DNA of 64,000 bases from Cloacibacillus sp. An23 (lineage in GTDB: Bacteria; Synergistota; Synergistia; Synergistales; Synergistaceae). Position numbers and translations under genes: made by a program. This document shows, one piece after another, positions 1 to 8,180 of the stretch; position 1 is the stretch's first letter; every line of letters starts with the position of its first letter. The notes beneath the pieces were generated by a model. It had not been told where the DNA came from and searched no databases. It saw only the letters and a program-made list of their open reading frames with translations. The stretch lies in the NCBI RefSeq assembly GCF_002159945.1, contig NZ_NFJQ01000009.1:1-64000 (forward strand), read 5' to 3'.

Positions 1-18
1 CGCCGGAATTAGTTGAAT

Positions 19-51
19 GAGAGAGGGACGGCCTTAGGCCGTCCCTCTCTC
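19..51. terminator. Strong perfect hairpin at window edge
   Basis: A 15-bp perfect inverted repeat (19-33 and 37-51) with a 3-base loop. No clean T-run follows on either strand, so it may end a gene lying left of the window or be an mRNA-end structure rather than a classical terminator. Confidence 0.5.
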
Positions 52-440
52 GCTTTATTCTCTCGCTTTATATTATATTTATATCTACAGGAATCTCCCC
101 CCTGCGCCGGGAGCCCTTTCGGCTTACTGCCGTGAAAAGAATCTCCTCCGACGTAGTATAAGAAAGTCCCGCTTTTATATCTTCCTTCTGCTATATCCAT
201 ACGGCCCCGCCGCTCCGGCGGCCGCTGCGGGTGCGGCGCTCCCCGCCGCGGGCCTATAGCCGGACCGGACCGCGTGCTCTCGCTCGCCCCCATCCGGCTC
301 CGCTTCTCTACGCCCTTGAACTCAACGGTGAAATTCGTGAGATGGCAGTCTCGCTGGCGGCCTTTTGGCTGACGCCTTGCGGCGGCTGTGATTTCGCAGG
401 AATCTGCCTGCTTTTGATATTCTTATGCGCGGTTAAAGAT
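52..440. other. Intergenic stretch without recognisable gene
   Basis: About 390 bases between the edge hairpin and the promoter of the YrbL-like gene. It is GC-rich in the middle. Short open frames exist on both strands, but none has a ribosome-binding site, family resemblance or sensible composition. I see nothing functional here. Confidence 0.4.
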
Positions 441-442
441 TG

Positions 443-451
443 TGTTATAAT
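443..451 (+). promoter_or_regulatory. Extended -10 promoter for the YrbL-like gene
   Basis: TGT followed by a consensus TATAAT (446-451) forms an extended -10 element. The hexamer 17 bases upstream is poor. It lies 83 bases before the ATG at 535. Confidence 0.45.
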
Positions 452-534
452 ATACTAAAGTTCATTAAACATTCTATGTCGTTGTTTATTGTTCTTTTTA
501 TACCGTCTTTTAAGAATGTATAGGGGCGTCGATT

Positions 535-1158
535 ATGATTTATCTGACTGATTATATTGGCGGCAGCGCCGTCAGGATGTGTTATATACATCCGACGCGA
601 GCGGATAAATGCGTCAAGGTCGTGAAGGACGAGAAGGATTTGTCTCTGCTCACGCTTGAGATCGGCATCGCAAAGCTGGTGTCGTCTTTTCTTGAAGGGC
701 ATGTCGTCGCCTATGAGGACGAGCTTGTCGAGACGGATAAAGGGCCTGGCATGGTCTGCGATCTTGTCAGGAATTCCGACGGCACTGTCGCGCCCGCTTT
801 GATAACCTATCAGGAGTCCGGCGGCGATATCGGCGAGATCGAGCCTGATCTGCGCTCCGTGCTGCGCCGTCTTGTCCAATATAATCTGTTTTTCTATGAT
901 TTCAACAGGGGTAATTTCGTCGTAAAGACTACCTGCACCGGAGAAAAGAGGGTGGTGTTCATAGACCTCAAGGGCTTTCACACGAACGGCTATATGGGGT
1001 TTCTGAAGACGGAGCGTTATGTGGCTCCGTTCGCGCGTATCATTATGTTCCGGCGTATGCGGAGGCTTTACAGCGAGCTCGGTATCAACGGTTTTCCGCT
1101 CGACGGCCTTTGCAGGGAGAAGATGTTCAGCTCCTTCTGGGTAGACGTCAAGCTTTAG
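535..1158 (+). CDS. YrbL family protein (PhoP-network protein, kinase-like fold)
   Basis: 207 aa. The N-terminus has the YrbL-type pattern in which a Cys-His-Pro segment is followed by Cys-Val-Lys-Val (residues 16-29), resembling a nucleotide-binding lobe. FYDFNRGN at 120-127 and FIDLKG at 142-147 sit where protein-kinase-like enzymes carry the catalytic Asp/Asn loop and the metal-binding Asp. YrbL proteins are known from the enterobacterial PhoP and PmrA regulons; substrate and activity are not established. The ATG at 535 follows AGGGGCG. It is a single-gene unit ended by the strong hairpin at 1198-1245. No membrane segment or signal peptide. Family assignment rests on motif resemblance. Confidence 0.72.
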   Translation: MIYLTDYIGGSAVRMCYIHPTRADKCVKVVKDEKDLSLLTLEIGIAKLVSSFLEGHVVAYEDELVETDKGPGMVCDLVRNSDGTVAPALITYQESGGDIGEIEPDLRSVLRRLVQYNLFFYDFNRGNFVVKTTCTGEKRVVFIDLKGFHTNGYMGFLKTERYVAPFARIIMFRRMRRLYSELGINGFPLDGLCREKMFSSFWVDVKL

Positions 1159-1197
1159 GCTTTTTATATATTTTCCCTTTTATTCTTCATGCCCTGT

Positions 1198-1245
1198 AAA
1201 CGCGGACGCCGGCCTGCTCTTGAAGCGGCCGGCGTCCGCGTTTTT
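1198..1245. terminator. Bidirectional terminator between convergent genes
   Basis: Long GC-rich stem (1198-1214 with 1227-1240), 12-base loop, then T5 and more T on the plus strand. It separates the YrbL-like gene (+) from the SUFU protein gene (-). Confidence 0.85.
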
Positions 1246-1260
1246 GTTTTTTGCTGATTT

Positions 1261-3477
1261 TTATTTTTCCGCGCCGCCGCGCCGTTCCGACGCCCAGTCG
1301 TCGAAGCGGCGGCTGATGATTTCGGCGAGGGCTTTGTAGTAATTTTCGTCGAAGGGTACGAAGAGATATTCTTCGTCCTGCATTTCGCCGGATTCGCAGC
1401 GTTCTTTGCCGAAGCATCGCTCGGCGTAATCGTCCACATCTTTGGGATAGAACGGTTCGTCCGTGTCGGAGTAGTCGTAGTAGCTCCACGCGAAGGCGTC
1501 GCCCGTTTCGTCGAAGAGCGTGTGCAGCAGCCTGCCGCCGAGCTCGCCGCGGACGAATTCGCGCAGGTCCGTTTTTTCGCCTTCGAGGACTTGTTTCATG
1601 ACGTTTCCGTATTTTCTTGTGAAGTCCGCGCTCATGAGGCCGCGCTCTATGCACCAGCGGAGGTATATCGCCATGTGTCCGTAAGCCGTTATTTCATCCA
1701 GCGGCAGATTTTTCCCGCGCAGGTCCTTGAGGTGCCATTCTGCGTCGTCCATCAGCTCCGGCGGAATTTCGTCCGCGCCGCCGTCGCATGTGTTCGGGCG
1801 CCGCGGGTCTACGACGAAGCTTGTTCCAGCGTCCGCTAGCCTGGAAGAGAGCCCGTCTGCGCCGTGGGCTGTTTTGTAGTCCAGCTCTTCCTGGTATATC
1901 GGGATTACGAGGTAGAAGCATACTTTTTCGCCGCCGGGCAGAGCCGCGCGGAAGGCTTCTTTTTTGACGTTCTGCGGCGCGGCGAGGAAGGCGGCGCAGA
2001 GCTCCGTGTCGCGCGAGAAGGCGCGCCCGCCGCCTATTGTGTGCCCCCAGCCTATCCATGTATCCGGCTCGGAGGCTATTTCCGCAATCCAGCGCAGTAC
2101 GTTTGCGGGCCACTGCCAGACGTCGCCGCCGTCCGAGATTTTCCAGTCCTTCGGCAGGCATATCATGAGCTCCGCACGCGACATGTCGCTGTCTTTCAGC
2201 TCTTCCGGCAGGTCCATGACGTGCGCGCCTGCGCCGCATGTGACGAGAGTGTAGTAGTCGCGCTCGATCGACGGCGGGATTATGCAGATGTCCGCGCAGA
2301 CGCCGCCGGGATTGTTGTCGTGCGATATGGTTTTTATCTTTCCGTAGTATTTTTCGATGTGGGCGGTTATCGCCGCCGTTTCATCCTCGGTGTAGTATTC
2401 TGTTTCGCGTTCCGGCGTTTCGTCGTTTTTCTGCGCGATTATGCCGCCGTTTTTGTCGCGGCGTACGACGAAGGCTTCACCGCTTTCCGCGTCTGCGAGA
2501 TAATAGGCTTCGGTCGTGTAGTCGAGGGAGAGGGCTATGCCCGCGAGCGGGTACGTCCGCCCCTCGGCATCGGTTATTTCCGCCCATTCGCCGTCGATTT
2601 TGCCGCGCAGCTCCGTCAGCCATTCCTGACTGGTCTTGGAGAGTCCCGCTTCGTTCATACGGAAGACCATGTCTATTTCGCGCGCGCCGCCTTTGTAGGT
2701 GAAGCGGCGGAAGGGGCCGACCCGGTCGAGTGTTTCGATGTTGAATATAGCCTTTATCCTGTCGAGCTTTTCTTTATCGAGGACTATGCAGTCTATTTGG
2801 CGCAGCTTCGCTTCGGCGTCAGCGTCGAGCCCTTCCTGGAGATCGGCGTCGTAGTCCGGGTTTATCCAGTGGAATTCCATTTCTTCGAGCGTGCGCCCTT
2901 CTTCTATCTCGCGGCGCAGCGTCGTGAATTCATAGTCGCCCGGTACGAGTTCAAGCCCGCGCGCGGCGGCCTCGAGCGCTCCGGCTTTGTCGCCGAAATG
3001 CGCGCGCAGTTTGCCCGCGGTCAGCCAGCCCCACGGGTAGGACGGCTCTTCGACAAGCCCTTTTTCCGTGTATTCGCGCGCTTTTTCAAGCTGTCCGGTG
3101 TACATGAGCGCGCAGGCGTAGCGGTAGTACCACGCTCCGCAGCCTTTCGCGTTTTTCTCCGACGCCGGCATACGCTCCGCGACGGACCAGTATGCGCCGT
3201 ATTGGTCGAGGTTGTTGTAGATATAGGCGTACCAGAGCGCGATTTGCAGGTCTTCCGCCGCCTGTTCCTCGGTGAAGCGCCCTTCCTTTATCCCGGATTC
3301 TATGAAATCGTCGAGAAACTGCATCCCGCGTCCGAAGTAGCTCCGCGCTCCGTCGTCCGCGAGATAGTATTCGAGCATCGCGACGTCGTCTTCGCCGAGC
3401 AGGCTAGGCGCGCCGCGCCGCGTTTCGTCTTCGGTTCCGCCGTCGTCCGCGCCGTCAGGCCGGAGTGTTTCGTCCAT
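1261..3477 (-). CDS. TPR and suppressor-of-fused (SUFU) domain protein
   Basis: 738 aa, cytosolic. Residues about 30-200 are helical with TPR-like units (YACALMYTGQLEKAREYTEKG and a second GDKAGALEAAARGLELVPGD). After a middle domain of unknown type (about 225-350) comes a SUFU-like domain (about 370-540), recognised by GAHVMDLPEEL, RAELMICLPKDW and the GWGHTIG turn. The last about 150 residues begin DDAEWHL and form another uncharacterised domain, rich in acidic and aromatic residues. Bacterial SUFU domains recur among immunity proteins of polymorphic toxin systems, but no toxin gene lies beside this one. A single-gene unit with its own promoter at 3530-3558. Binding partner unknown. Confidence 0.7.
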   Translation of the reverse strand: MDETLRPDGADDGGTEDETRRGAPSLLGEDDVAMLEYYLADDGARSYFGRGMQFLDDFIESGIKEGRFTEEQAAEDLQIALWYAYIYNNLDQYGAYWSVAERMPASEKNAKGCGAWYYRYACALMYTGQLEKAREYTEKGLVEEPSYPWGWLTAGKLRAHFGDKAGALEAAARGLELVPGDYEFTTLRREIEEGRTLEEMEFHWINPDYDADLQEGLDADAEAKLRQIDCIVLDKEKLDRIKAIFNIETLDRVGPFRRFTYKGGAREIDMVFRMNEAGLSKTSQEWLTELRGKIDGEWAEITDAEGRTYPLAGIALSLDYTTEAYYLADAESGEAFVVRRDKNGGIIAQKNDETPERETEYYTEDETAAITAHIEKYYGKIKTISHDNNPGGVCADICIIPPSIERDYYTLVTCGAGAHVMDLPEELKDSDMSRAELMICLPKDWKISDGGDVWQWPANVLRWIAEIASEPDTWIGWGHTIGGGRAFSRDTELCAAFLAAPQNVKKEAFRAALPGGEKVCFYLVIPIYQEELDYKTAHGADGLSSRLADAGTSFVVDPRRPNTCDGGADEIPPELMDDAEWHLKDLRGKNLPLDEITAYGHMAIYLRWCIERGLMSADFTRKYGNVMKQVLEGEKTDLREFVRGELGGRLLHTLFDETGDAFAWSYYDYSDTDEPFYPKDVDDYAERCFGKERCESGEMQDEEYLFVPFDENYYKALAEIISRRFDDWASERRGGAEK

Positions 3478-3529
3478 CGTAAAAATCCCCGCTTTCGCAG
3501 TTTTTGGGCCGGCTTGCGCCGCCGCGGAT

Positions 3530-3558
3530 ATTATATGACGGAAAGGCGAATGTTATAA
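3530..3558 (-). promoter_or_regulatory. Sigma-70 type promoter for the SUFU protein gene
   Basis: On the minus strand, -35 TTATAA (3553-3558), 17-base spacer, -10 TATAAT (3530-3535). It lies about 50 bases before the ATG. Confidence 0.55.
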
Positions 3559-3589
3559 ACGTAATATTTTTATCAAAAAAAAACTGCGG

Positions 3590-4456
3590 TTACAATCGCA
3601 GCAGCGCGACTCCTAGCGGCATTGCGGCGATGCCTGCGAGCTGGGGCGCGGAGACGCGGCGGCGCGGCGCTCCGAGCCAGCCGCGCAGTTCCATGCAGAG
3701 GCTCAGAGACATCTGCCCGAAGATCAGCGACATGAAGAAAGCTTCCGCGCCTATGCGCGGAATCAGCCACGAGTTGCCGCAGATGGCGAGCGCGCCGCAG
3801 AAGCCGCCCAGCCGCATCCACCACGGGCCGCCGCGGAAGGCCGCGCGGACGTTCCGCAGTCTTCCGGTCGCGGCGCAGAAGAGTGCGTCGGCGCAGACCG
3901 CGATGACGAAGGACGACGAGGCCGCGCGCACCGCCGAGCCGAGCGCCGTCCCGAGCGTCCCGTATACCGCGCCTATCGTGGCCGGCATGCACCCCGCGGC
4001 GGCTCCGGCGGCCTGCCACGGCAGCGCGGAAGGGCTGCGCCCGCCTCCGTTTCGCGCGCTTTCCCTTATGTACGGGGCCGCCGCCGCGGCTATCGCCCCA
4101 GCCGTCACCAGCGCGGCCGCAAAGGCGCGCGCCGGGGTAATCGCAGCGCGAGCCGCGCCGAAGAGGCCGAAATGGTCTATGACTAGGCTGAAAAGCACCT
4201 GCCCGAGCATCGGAAGCAGCGAGGCCTGAAGCTGCCCCAGCGTCTTGAAAAGCTGTATCGAGGCGGCTATCGTGAAGAGCGCGACGACGCCGCCCGTCCA
4301 GCTCCACCACGGGGCGGCCGCGAGCTCGCCCGCCGAAGGCAGCGGCGAAAGCCCGACGGCGGCCTCCGCCGCTAGCAGCAGCGCGGCGGAGACTGTGAAG
4401 GATATGAGAGTCACAGCGGCGACGTCGCCGGCGTTTTGCTCGTTTTTGCAGATCAT
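3590..4456 (-). CDS. YdcZ-type DMT permease, double domain, 5' end missing
   Basis: Membrane protein of 288 aa from the ATG at 4456. It has two tandem YdcZ (DMT superfamily) halves; the QLFKTLGQLQASLLPMLGQ and LVIDHFGLFG segments are typical of the first half. Full-length double YdcZ proteins start with a hydrophobic helix leading into a conserved Asn-rich turn. Here the reading begins inside that turn. The open frame does continue upstream to 4576, but what it encodes is polar and unlike the family. I infer loss of about 20-25 N-terminal residues, so it may be non-functional. Substrate unknown. Confidence 0.6.
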   Translation of the reverse strand: MICKNEQNAGDVAAVTLISFTVSAALLLAAEAAVGLSPLPSAGELAAAPWWSWTGGVVALFTIAASIQLFKTLGQLQASLLPMLGQVLFSLVIDHFGLFGAARAAITPARAFAAALVTAGAIAAAAAPYIRESARNGGGRSPSALPWQAAGAAAGCMPATIGAVYGTLGTALGSAVRAASSSFVIAVCADALFCAATGRLRNVRAAFRGGPWWMRLGGFCGALAICGNSWLIPRIGAEAFFMSLIFGQMSLSLCMELRGWLGAPRRRVSAPQLAGIAAMPLGVALLRL

Positions 4457-4629
4457 AGAGAAGCAGGCGAAACGTCGGCGCGGGGGCAAAGTTTGAGGAT
4501 ATACTTGATTAACTTCTCCTAGAAAATCTATGTTGCCCCGCAAATTCTGCGTGCGAGGCTTCCGTCCTATACTCAATAGCCTCCGTCGCCTCTATACCGC
4601 TTCATTCAGCCTCGGGCCGGGGATGGAGA

Positions 4630-4712
4630 TTCCCTTGGAGGGGCCGCCCCGCTTTATCGGGCGCAGGACATTTCCGGGGCGGGTTCTCATGAAGATTGCC
4701 GGAATGACGTAA
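4630..4712. repeat. Possible dispersed-repeat fragment upstream of the truncated permease
   Basis: Read on the minus strand, this begins GTCATTCCGGC and runs through GGGAATCTCC, the style of the short intergenic repeats ending in GGAATGAC found in many genomes. It has no plausible gene and differs in texture from the flanks. Only one copy is visible here. Confidence 0.3.
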
Positions 4713-4742
4713 ATGTTTGCTGTTTTAGTTGATTCAGTATAT

Positions 4743-4776
4743 AAAAAACGCGGCGGGACGTGAAGCCCCGCCGCGT
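4743..4776 (-). terminator. Terminator of the nitronate monooxygenase gene
   Basis: 10-bp GC-rich stem (4748-4757 with 4767-4776) followed on the minus strand by T6. A T6 also follows on the plus side, so it could act both ways. Confidence 0.85.
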
Positions 4777-4810
4777 TCCGTTTTTTGCTTTTACGCGCGT
4801 TTCGCGCCGC

Positions 4811-5938
4811 TTACCTCGCCGGCTCGAGCGACGGCTCAGGCAGGCGGAAGTCGGCAACGAGCTCCTGCATGAGCTCCTTTACCTTCATTATCGATTTTAC
4901 CTTCGAGACATTCGTCCCGCAGAAGAAGAGGCCGTTTTCCCAGTCGCCGCGGTAGGCGCTGACGAGCGCGTCGGCTATGCAGAACGTCTCGTGCTGTAAT
5001 TTGCAGATGCAGTGCGAGAGGCAGCCGGCGCGGCAGCTCATTTTTTCGAGCGTGTTCGAGAAGTAGCGCTCGAGCAGAGGGCTCATTATCGCGCGGCCGG
5101 GCAGCCCGCATGGGCTTTTCAGAAGCACGACGTCCTTGTCGGTCGCCTCGACGTAGGCCTCCTTGAAGCGGTCGGAGGCGTCGCCCTCCTCGGTGGCTGC
5201 GAAGCGCGTGCCCATCTGGACGCCGCTCGCGCCCATCTCTATCGCATCGTCGATGTCGCTTGCGTCCCATATTCCGCCCGCCGCGATTACCGGGATGTTG
5301 AGGCCGAGGTCGCGGATGTATTTCACGAGGGCCGGGACGACCTCGCGCAGCGAGAATTTCCCGTCGAGAGCCTCGTCTTCGTTGCGCGCGCCGAGGTGTC
5401 CGCCCGCCGTGTTCGGCGTTTCGACGACGAAAGCGTCCGGGATGCGGCTGTAGTGCTTGAGCCAGCGGTTGAGAATGAGCCCCGCGGCCTTGACGCTGCT
5501 GACTATCGGGACGAGCGCCGTGTTCGGGTGGCCTTCCGCGAGCTGCGGCAGCTTGAGCGGCAGCCCCGCGCCGGAGATGATGACGTCCGCGCCCGCCTCG
5601 CAGGATGTGCGCACGAGATCCTCGTAGTCGCTGAGCGCGCACATGCAGTTGACGGCGATGACGCCACCGTTCGAGGCTTCCTTCGCCTCCTTGACGTAGC
5701 GCGCGAGTATCTGCTGGTTGCGCCCGCTGATCTCCTTCGGCCCGAGCGAGAGGTCGAAATCGTCGCTCGACGCGGCGAGGCCTACCGAGGCTATGGTGCC
5801 GATCCCGCCGGCTGCGGCGACCGCCGTCGCGAGTCTCGGCCCGGAGACCATGATGCCCATGCCGCCCTGGATTATGGGATATTTCGGCTGGTGCTCGCCG
5901 ATCTTTAATGCGGGTAATTCCTTGTTTTTAATGGCCAT
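4811..5938 (-). CDS. Nitronate monooxygenase / 2-nitropropane dioxygenase family flavoprotein
   Basis: 375 aa FMN-binding TIM-barrel protein. YPIIQGGMGIMVSGPRLA near the N-terminus, the GADVIISGAGLPLK strand-loop, NTAGGHLGARN (usual position of the His linked to FMN chemistry) and VIAAGGIWDASDI plus GVQMGTRF (phosphate-binding loops) are classic for the family. Members oxidise alkyl nitronates; related ones are enoyl-ACP reductases (FabK). A cluster of Cys near residues 305-315 and the long C-terminus match a clostridial and synergistete subgroup whose true substrate is not known. GAAAGGAATT precedes the ATG. Single-gene unit with promoter and an inverted repeat upstream. Confidence 0.85.
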   Translation of the reverse strand: MAIKNKELPALKIGEHQPKYPIIQGGMGIMVSGPRLATAVAAAGGIGTIASVGLAASSDDFDLSLGPKEISGRNQQILARYVKEAKEASNGGVIAVNCMCALSDYEDLVRTSCEAGADVIISGAGLPLKLPQLAEGHPNTALVPIVSSVKAAGLILNRWLKHYSRIPDAFVVETPNTAGGHLGARNEDEALDGKFSLREVVPALVKYIRDLGLNIPVIAAGGIWDASDIDDAIEMGASGVQMGTRFAATEEGDASDRFKEAYVEATDKDVVLLKSPCGLPGRAIMSPLLERYFSNTLEKMSCRAGCLSHCICKLQHETFCIADALVSAYRGDWENGLFFCGTNVSKVKSIMKVKELMQELVADFRLPEPSLEPAR

Positions 5939-5977
5939 TTTGAATTCCTTTCAGGATATTTATTCTCGAAACTACGG

Positions 5978-6001
5978 CGATTCCTCTTAATAGTGGAATC
6001 G
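5978..6001. promoter_or_regulatory. Inverted repeat at the transcription start of the nitronate monooxygenase gene
   Basis: CGATTCC (5978-5984) and GGAATCG (5995-6001) are perfect 7-base arms 10 bases apart, starting a few bases downstream of the -10 at 6007-6012. The position suits a repressor operator. Confidence 0.4.
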
Positions 6002-6006
6002 TGGAT

Positions 6007-6035
6007 ATATTATTCCATAATTACCGCTTTGGCAA
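6007..6035 (-). promoter_or_regulatory. Promoter of the nitronate monooxygenase gene
   Basis: Minus strand: -35 TTGCCA (6030-6035), 17-base spacer, -10 TAATAT (6007-6012). Confidence 0.55.
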
Positions 6036-6118
6036 GACCCGCACAGGATTTCCCGTATGTTTAGCAATTTTGCCGAGAACCGGTAGATTTTCTAAAGCAG
6101 TGCAAAGATTACTGATTG

Positions 6119-6146
6119 TTGACAACGACGCGGCGGCACGTAGAAT
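6119..6146 (+). promoter_or_regulatory. Promoter of umuC
   Basis: -35 TTGACA (6119-6124, perfect), 16-base spacer, -10 TAGAAT (6141-6146). I see no obvious LexA operator overlapping it. Confidence 0.6.
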
Positions 6147-6184
6147 AGTTATATAAGAGATTTCTTTATGAGGTGATTCGTTAC

Positions 6185-7501
6185 ATGAGGAAGTACTCCG
6201 AGCGTTCCATCGGCCTTTGCGACTGCAACAATTTTTTCGTCTCGTGCGAGCGCAGGGAGAATCCTTCGCTCGTCTCGCGTCCGGTCGTCGTGCTGAGCGG
6301 CAACGACGGCTGCGTCGTCTCCCGCTCGGAGGAGGTGAAGGCCGCGGGCGTCGCGATGGGCGAGCCGTACTTCAAGGCGCGCGGCGTGCTGGAGCACATC
6401 GGGGCCGTCGTGCTGAGCGGGCGGCTCGGCCTTTACAACAAGATATCCTCGGACGTTATGGCCTGCCTTTCGCGTTTTACGGATACGATGGAGGTCTATT
6501 CGATAGACGAGGCTTTCATAAATCTAGCCATAGCCTCAATTGAGGACGCGGAGGAATACTGCCGCGGGATACGCGCCGAGATATGGCGGAGATGCGGCAT
6601 CCCCGTGTCGCTCGGCATATCCTCGACGAAGACGCTCGCGAAGCTCGCCTCGCACGTCGCGAAAAAATCCCGCTCCGGCGTGTTCTGGCTCGACGCGGCG
6701 CACAGGGAGGACGCGGCGTGGATGGGGGCCTTTCCAGCCGGCGAGGTGTGGGGGATAGGGCGCAAGACCGCCGCGAAGCTCGCGCTGCGCGGGCGCGTCG
6801 TGACGGCGGCGGAGCTGATGCGCGCCGACGACCTGTGGCTCAAGGAAAATTTCTCGATAAACACCCTTTATACCGCATGGGAGCTGCGCGGCTACCCGGC
6901 CTACCCGCTCGCGGCGAACCACGGCGCGGCGAAGTCCGTGCAGGTCTCGCGCTCCTTCGGCGAGCCCGTCTGCGACTACGCGGAGCTGCTCGACGCGGTG
7001 TCATACTTCACTATCTGCGCGGCGCGCCAGCTTCGCGGCATGAAACAGCGTGCCTCGCGCATGGGGCTGTACCTCAGGACGAGCCCGTTCCACAGGGAGA
7101 GCTTCTACTCGCGGTTCGAAGAATGCACCTTCCGCCTGCCGCGCTCGCTCGACGCGGACTTCCTCGGCGCGGCGCGGCAGCTGCTGTCGCGCGCTTTCGA
7201 AGCCGGACGCCCATACAAGAAGGCCGGAGTCTTCCTCTCGGACTTCACGGACGTCAGCTGCGGCGTGCAGTCGCTCCTCTTCGACGGCGGGGAATCCGGC
7301 TCCGACGCGGCGCACCGTGCGGCGGAGACAGCCGACGCGCTCAACGCGGAGTTCGGGCGCGTCGTCATAGCCCCGGCGGACAATTTTACGGCGCCTGAGA
7401 AAAGCGCGCGCTGGCACCCGAAGCGCGAGCACGGCGCGGCTGAGGACGCGCGCGGACGCCCGGCGCTGCCTCTCGGCCCGAAGCGCCGCGTCAACTTCTG
7501 A
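6185..7501 (+). CDS. umuC: Y-family DNA polymerase, UmuC type
   Basis: 438 aa error-prone translesion polymerase. The first catalytic motif (LCDCNNFFVSCER) is near residues 11-23, followed by the SGNDGCVVSRS and KALGV-like segments of UmuC. The second catalytic motif is EVYSIDEAF. A helix-hairpin-helix region (GEVWGIGRKTAAKL) and a little-finger domain follow. GAGGTG at 6170-6175 fits the ATG at 6185 better than the in-frame GTG at 6173, which lies inside that site. No umuD, imuA or recA lies nearby, so it must act with partners encoded elsewhere or alone. The C-terminus is basic and lacks a clear beta-clamp peptide. Confidence 0.9.
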   Translation: MRKYSERSIGLCDCNNFFVSCERRENPSLVSRPVVVLSGNDGCVVSRSEEVKAAGVAMGEPYFKARGVLEHIGAVVLSGRLGLYNKISSDVMACLSRFTDTMEVYSIDEAFINLAIASIEDAEEYCRGIRAEIWRRCGIPVSLGISSTKTLAKLASHVAKKSRSGVFWLDAAHREDAAWMGAFPAGEVWGIGRKTAAKLALRGRVVTAAELMRADDLWLKENFSINTLYTAWELRGYPAYPLAANHGAAKSVQVSRSFGEPVCDYAELLDAVSYFTICAARQLRGMKQRASRMGLYLRTSPFHRESFYSRFEECTFRLPRSLDADFLGAARQLLSRAFEAGRPYKKAGVFLSDFTDVSCGVQSLLFDGGESGSDAAHRAAETADALNAEFGRVVIAPADNFTAPEKSARWHPKREHGAAEDARGRPALPLGPKRRVNF

Positions 7502-7618
7502 GCGCGGCGCAATGCCTTTCCGCTATGGAAGTATATTCGTCATAAGTATTTGCCATGGTTTCTTCACGGCGATATATTACGCGCGTGGAATTGAAAAATC
7601 TGCATTGGAGGAAAAAAC

Positions 7619-8161
7619 ATGTCTAAAAAAGTACTTGTGATAGCGACGAGCCTGCGCCGCGGCGGCAACTCCGAGACGCTCGCGGACGAGTTCATGCGCG
7701 GCGCGAAGGACGCGGGCAACGAGGTCGAAAAAATATTCCTCGGCGACTACGAGCTGAAATTCTGCAAAGGCTGCCTGGCCTGCCAGAAGACCGGTAAGTG
7801 CGTCATAAAGGACGGCGCCGCAGAGATAATCGGGAAGATGAAGGACGCCGACGTGATAGCCTTCGCGACGCCCATCTACTACTACGAGATGAGCGGGCAG
7901 ATGAAGACCCTGCTCGACCGCGCGAACCCGCTCTTCGGCTCGGACTACAACTTCCGCGACATTTATCTGTTCAGCGCGGCCGCTGACGATTCCGAGGACG
8001 CCGACGAGCGCGCGCTCTGCGGCCTGCAGGGCTGGATAGAGTGCTTTGAAAAAGCGGAGCTCAAGGGCAGCGTCCTCGCCGCGGGCGCGCAGAACGTCGG
8101 CGACGCGAAGGGCAATCCCGCGCTCGAACGCGCCTACGAGATGGGCCGATCCGTAAAATAG
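7619..8161 (+). CDS. NADPH-dependent FMN reductase family protein (flavodoxin fold)
   Basis: 180 aa. The N-terminal strand and phosphate loop (VIATSLRRGGNSETLADEF, residues 6-24) bind FMN. The family's Cys-rich segment CKGCLACQKTGKC lies near residues 50-62, and PIYYYEMSGQMKTLLDR contributes the isoalloxazine-binding loop. Such proteins reduce quinones, iron or flavin; the Cys motif could serve redox sensing or metal binding. GGAGG sits well before the ATG. The next gene starts 19 bases after the stop, so the two are probably co-transcribed. Confidence 0.85.
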   Translation: MSKKVLVIATSLRRGGNSETLADEFMRGAKDAGNEVEKIFLGDYELKFCKGCLACQKTGKCVIKDGAAEIIGKMKDADVIAFATPIYYYEMSGQMKTLLDRANPLFGSDYNFRDIYLFSAAADDSEDADERALCGLQGWIECFEKAELKGSVLAAGAQNVGDAKGNPALERAYEMGRSVK

Positions 8162-8180
8162 AGGAAAAAGAGCGTAATCA

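Noticed and set aside
445-981. Minus-strand open frame overlapping the YrbL-like gene
   Set aside because: It overlaps a better-supported gene, has no ribosome-binding site, and its product looks like nothing known.
1864-3558. Long plus-strand open frame opposite the SUFU protein gene
   Set aside because: Its translation is low-complexity Arg/Val/Phe-rich, has no family resemblance, and mirrors the codon bias of the minus-strand gene. Similar antisense frames at 23091-24713, 52090-53475 and 55843-57423 were rejected for the same reason.
6061-6184. LexA operator for umuC
   Set aside because: No sequence near the promoter matches either the Gram-negative or the Gram-positive LexA consensus that I know; SOS control is therefore not claimed.
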